Positions 21,101-21,376 of a stretch of 21,376 nt of DNA are shown piece after piece. The stretch lies in NCBI RefSeq assembly GCF_000003605.2, contig NW_003126386.1, positions 387,962-409,337 of the forward strand. The letters run 5' to 3'. Under the pieces are notes generated by a model that saw only the letters and a list, made by a program, of their open reading frames with translations, did no database searches and had not been told where the DNA came from. Made by a program: the position numbers and the translations under genes. The DNA comes from Saccoglossus kowalevskii (Eukaryota > Hemichordata > Enteropneusta > Harrimaniidae). Positions within the stretch are counted from its first letter, which is position 1; every line of letters starts with the position of its first letter.

Positions 21101-21376
21101 ATTCTCGGTTTTAAATTCAATTGGTTTACTTATTCCACATAACATTTTTGAACTATTTTACCATTTTAGAGAAGGGATCCTAGGCCATTCCCCACCCACA
21201 GACAAACACACCCACACCCTTGATCCATTACGGCAAAATGTACACAAAAAAGACAAGACTGTACGTATCTTAGCATTATTGTCCAAGCATTTTAAGGTAG
21301 AATGCTACTCATGAGCTTTTTTGCTCTTCACAGATGTTAGCGCACATATAAAGTGACACAATTTCACGTCGAAATC
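21101..21376. other. Right edge, no gene seen
   Basis: AT-rich tail beyond the hairpin-capped repeat. A CCCACCCACAG...CACACCCACAC stretch near 21190-21217 is simple-sequence-like. No coding or structural feature can be supported. Confidence 0.35.

Overview
This is an AT-rich, gene-poor stretch of animal nuclear DNA. Coding exons are short, bounded by GT/AG (once GC/AG) splice signals, and separated by long non-coding tracts full of small repeats. A bursicon-type neurohormone gene, a NOP9 gene with introns, a SAP plus YqaJ-type relic, and short GCGAA-rich inverted-repeat elements together suggest a protostome invertebrate, most likely a mollusc or another lophotrochozoan. That placement is an inference from gene and repeat content; I cannot name a species.

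Layout. (1) 1-2583: the 3' end of NOP9, a nucleolar Pumilio-repeat protein needed for small ribosomal subunit maturation, on the + strand. The last three coding exons are 816-1083, 1947-2056 and 2385-2573, followed at once by an AATAAA signal. The intron between the first two carries a short inverted-repeat element (1326-1552). (2) 2584-9940: non-coding, with a 60-bp minisatellite (3058-3320), a tRNA-derived SINE relic at 4660-4745 and another at 8881-8956. (3) 9947-10355: a two-exon gene for an unrecognised 98-residue secreted peptide precursor (signal peptide, dibasic sites, six cysteines in the mature region). Its intron begins with GC instead of GT. A strong splice donor lies just after the stop and a possible extra exon near 11048. 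The intron between them would hold a (TA)n microsatellite and palindromic hormone-response-like and CRE-like sites. (4) 11310-15684: mostly empty, with one candidate exon near 12201-12278 that weakly resembles a VIT domain. (5) 15685-18000: a GCGAA-rich MITE-like element, then a decayed SAP/YqaJ-type gene on the - strand. (6) 18577-18978: an intact bursicon-alpha-like cystine-knot hormone gene on the + strand, with a splice acceptor just upstream of its ATG. (7) 19000-21376: repeats, namely a second copy of the 8.9-kb SINE, a 32-bp duplication with an inverted repeat, a second MITE of the same style with a nested 20-bp inverted repeat, and a hairpin-capped array of 157-bp units.

The genes are not an operon and show no sign of joint function. 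Two encode secreted products (bursicon-alpha-like and the unknown precursor), one is a ribosome-biogenesis housekeeping gene, and the fourth is dead. The item most worth following up is the small secreted precursor at 9.9-10.4 kb.
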